Source of the DNA: an uncultured Lachnospiraceae bacterium
GTDB taxonomy: Bacteria > Bacillota > Clostridia > Lachnospirales > Lachnospiraceae
DNA: 64,000 bases
Reading direction: 5' to 3'
Assembly (NCBI GenBank): GCA_947570615.1
Contig: CANOVJ010000005.1
Location: 1 to 64,000 of the forward strand
The translations under genes and the position numbers were made by a program. This document shows, piece by piece, positions 62,046-64,000 of the stretch; position 1 is the first letter of the stretch, and each line of letters begins with the position of its first letter. The notes beneath the pieces were generated by a model. It searched no databases. It was not told the origin of the DNA and was given only the letters and a program-made list of their open reading frames with translations.

Positions 62046-62972
62046 GTGGCAAATCTGGATCAGATCACAGAGTCGGTTCTCACGCAGATAGACGGCGGGG
62101 GCTTCCGGCAGGAAGGGGCATACAATTTAAGATACAATGGATATTCCCTGTGCCATGGAAACACAGAGCACATTACCATTAAACGAAAAGAGGACAGAGA
62201 AGGGATCGACGTTTACATCAGCGGCCAGACAAAAGGGGAGCAGGTTCACATCCCCGTGGTGGTGTCCGCCTCCGGAATCACGGACGAGGTTTACAACGAT
62301 TTTTATATCGAGGACGGAGCGCAGGTTACCATCGTGGCAGGCTGCGGCATCCACAACAGCGGCTGCAACGACAGCCGCCATGACGGGATTCACTCCTTTC
62401 ATGTGGGAAAGGACGCCAACGTTCGTTATGAGGAAAAGCACTATGGCGAGGGAGAGGGAACCGGCGCAAGGATCTTAAATCCGGTGACCAGGATCTATAT
62501 GGATGAGCGTTCCGTCTTTACCCTGGACACGGTACAGATCAGAGGGGTAGACTCCACCCGGCGAAAGACAGAGGTTGTGATGGAGGGCGATTCCAGATTA
62601 TACGTCATGGAAAAGCTGATGACCCACGACAGCCAGAGCGCTGTCTCTGATATGGATATCTGCTTAAACGGGCCGGGAAGCTCCGCCCGGATCATTTCCC
62701 GCTCGGTAGCCAGAGACAATTCCCATCAGGTGTTTCACCCCAAAGCCATCGGAAACGCCCTCTGCCATGCCCATATCCAGTGCGATTCCATCATCATGGA
62801 TCATGCCCGTGTCTGCTCCATCCCTGAGATCGACGCCAGGCACGTGGACGCGGCCATCATCCATGAGGCGGCCATCGGAAGGATCAACAGCGAACAGCTG
62901 ATCAAGCTAAATACCTTCGGTCTCAGCGAGGAAGCGGCGGAGGCCATCATCATAGAAAATTTCCTAAACTAA
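62046..62972 (+). CDS. SufB/SufD-like Fe-S scaffold protein
   Basis: A 308-aa protein with the SufB/D beta-helix pattern and the C-terminal IDARHVDAAIIHEAAIGRI, whose His-Glu resembles the SufB cluster-handling region. It is much shorter than E. coli SufB (about 495 aa), as in minimal systems, with no clear SufD partner. GTG start after AAGGAAG. SufS and SufU are not in the window. Confidence 0.85.
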   Translation: MANLDQITESVLTQIDGGGFRQEGAYNLRYNGYSLCHGNTEHITIKRKEDREGIDVYISGQTKGEQVHIPVVVSASGITDEVYNDFYIEDGAQVTIVAGCGIHNSGCNDSRHDGIHSFHVGKDANVRYEEKHYGEGEGTGARILNPVTRIYMDERSVFTLDTVQIRGVDSTRRKTEVVMEGDSRLYVMEKLMTHDSQSAVSDMDICLNGPGSSARIISRSVARDNSHQVFHPKAIGNALCHAHIQCDSIIMDHARVCSIPEIDARHVDAAIIHEAAIGRINSEQLIKLNTFGLSEEAAEAIIIENFLN

Positions 62973-62990
62973 AGCAAGGTGGAAGCGAAA

Positions 62991-64000
62991 ATGAAAAAAC
63001 TTCTCATTTATTTAAGCGCGTATAAAAAAGAAAGCGTACTGGGGCCTCTGTTTAAACTGCTGGAGGCTTCTTTCGAGCTTATCGTACCGCTGGTGGTGGC
63101 GTCCATGATCGACGTGGGTATCGTCAGCAATGATAAGGGCTATATCGTAAGAATGTGTCTGATCATGACGGCCCTGGGGCTGATCGGTCTGGTCTGCTCG
63201 GTAACGGCCCAGTATTTCGCGGCCAAAGCCGCGGTGGGCTTTGCCTCCAGGCTGCGTCACGGACTCTTTTCCCATATCCAGAGTCTCTCCTTCTCCCAGA
63301 TGGATAAGGAAGGAACCTCAACGCTGATCACCAGAATGACCAGCGACATCAATCAGGTGCAGTCCGGCGTCAATCTGGTGCTGCGCCTGTTTCTGCGCTC
63401 GCCCTTTATCGTGTTCGGGGCGATGATCATGGCCTTCACAGTGGATGTCAAGGCTGCCCTGATCTTTGTGGTGGTGATTCCCATTCTCTCCGTGATCGTT
63501 TTCGGCATCATGCTCATCAGCATCCCCATGTTCAAAAAGGTACAGGGCGGGCTGGATAAGGTGCTGGGCATCACCAGAGAAAACTTAACCGGCGTGCGGG
63601 TGATCCGCGCCTTCGGGGAGGAGGAGCATGAGATACAGAAATTTGACAGGGAAACCGACGCCTTAAAACGCCTGCAAATGACCGCCGGAAGAATCTCCGC
63701 GCTGATGAATCCTCTGACCTATGTGGTGATCAACGCCGGTCTCATGGCCCTGATCTATGTGGGAGCCCTGCGGGTGGAGGCGGGTATCCTCTCACAGGGA
63801 CAGGTGGTGGCTCTGGTCAATTATATGTCCCAGATTCTGGTAGAGCTGGTAAAGCTGGCAAATCTGATCATTACCGTGACCAAGGCGGTGGCCTGCGGCA
63901 ACCGAATCCAGAGTATTTTCGAGATCCCCCCGGGTATGGATGCGCCCTCCCGGATTTCGGAGGACTCTTCCAAAAAAGCTTCCTCTGTTAAAGACGAGAC
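62991..64000 (+). CDS. ABC exporter (membrane + ATPase half-transporter), truncated by the window edge
   Basis: 336 codons present with no stop. This is the six-helix exporter membrane domain: helices around residues 15-32, 57-80, 130-175 and 245-285, an intervening coupling region with MDKEGTSTLITRMTSDINQ, and VRVIRAFGEEEHE. The ATPase domain is beyond the edge. RBS AAGGTGG. It is 18 nt after the SufB-like gene and on the same strand, but a functional link is unproven; export of lipid or peptide is usual. Confidence 0.88.
   Translation, partial: MKKLLIYLSAYKKESVLGPLFKLLEASFELIVPLVVASMIDVGIVSNDKGYIVRMCLIMTALGLIGLVCSVTAQYFAAKAAVGFASRLRHGLFSHIQSLSFSQMDKEGTSTLITRMTSDINQVQSGVNLVLRLFLRSPFIVFGAMIMAFTVDVKAALIFVVVIPILSVIVFGIMLISIPMFKKVQGGLDKVLGITRENLTGVRVIRAFGEEEHEIQKFDRETDALKRLQMTAGRISALMNPLTYVVINAGLMALIYVGALRVEAGILSQGQVVALVNYMSQILVELVKLANLIITVTKAVACGNRIQSIFEIPPGMDAPSRISEDSSKKASSVKDE

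Noticed and set aside
1-64000. CRISPR array, prophage, insertion sequence or attachment site
   Set aside because: No regular short repeats with spacers, transposase or integrase genes were seen.

Overview
The window looks like a chromosome segment of an anaerobic, flagellated Clostridia species, most likely Lachnospiraceae. The reasons are a high-GC firmicute style with strong GGAGG ribosome sites, a BofA-family sporulation protein, class I two-subunit fumarase, DegV, a minimal SufBC-type iron-sulfur pair, a Tad pilus operon with a DUF6382/FHA protein, and a Lachnospiraceae-like flagellin. Assignments come from reading the sequence and remembered family features; no database search was run. 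No CRISPR array, insertion sequence, prophage or rRNA operon was seen.

Layout. 0.6-6.4 kb (minus): an ECF sigma factor with a repeat-rich partner, a sirtuin, fumarase beta and alpha, a HIT protein and a flavodoxin-SCP2 protein. 6.4-15.6 kb (minus): one Tad/Flp pilus operon (tadZ, tadA, tadB, tadC, flp, DUF5702, TadE-like, prepilin peptidase, TadE-like, DUF6382-FHA). 15.9-21.8 kb: bofA and a YaaL-like gene, then fliS, flagellin and a large helical-repeat gene disrupted by a perfect 463-bp tandem duplication. 22-28.7 kb (minus): glgB, a 997-aa TPR/pseudo-AAA+ protein, rsmA and tatD. 28.9-32 kb: tRNA-Lys, an esterase, a metal exporter and an rRNA methyltransferase.

32-42.7 kb: two divergent AraC regulators and a sugar-catabolic cluster of three TIM-barrel isomerase/epimerase-like proteins, two Gfo/Idh/MocA oxidoreductases, GH27 and GH36 alpha-galactosidases and a 63-aa zinc-ribbon protein. 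It has no transporter or sugar kinase. The make-up suggests oxidation and isomerisation of alpha-galactosides or other glycosides through keto-sugar intermediates; this is inference. 42.8-48.1 kb (minus): CdaR-like regulator, ftsE, ftsX, envC-like and ctpA-like, a cell-division and peptidoglycan-remodelling operon. 48.3-52.2 kb: YjfB-like small protein, CPBP protease, CvfB-like protein, acyl-ACP thioesterase and a BaiA-like SDR. 52.3-56.8 kb: MoxR, DUF58 and transglutaminase trio. 56.9-58.9 kb: a split end of purine synthesis (PurO-type IMP cyclohydrolase plus stand-alone AICAR formyltransferase). 58.9-60 kb: wreck of an AAA-ATPase/PD-(D/E)XK gene. 60-64 kb: a small acidic protein, DegV, SufC-like, SufB-like and an ABC exporter running off the edge.

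Most notable observations: the 463-bp duplication (463 = 3x154+1), because removing one copy restores a single 1,031-codon frame, so the locus could be an on/off switch next to flagellin; the transporter-less keto-sugar-type cluster; the degenerate AAA+ protein; unusual domain content in the Tad operon; and the split PurO/AICARFT pair.
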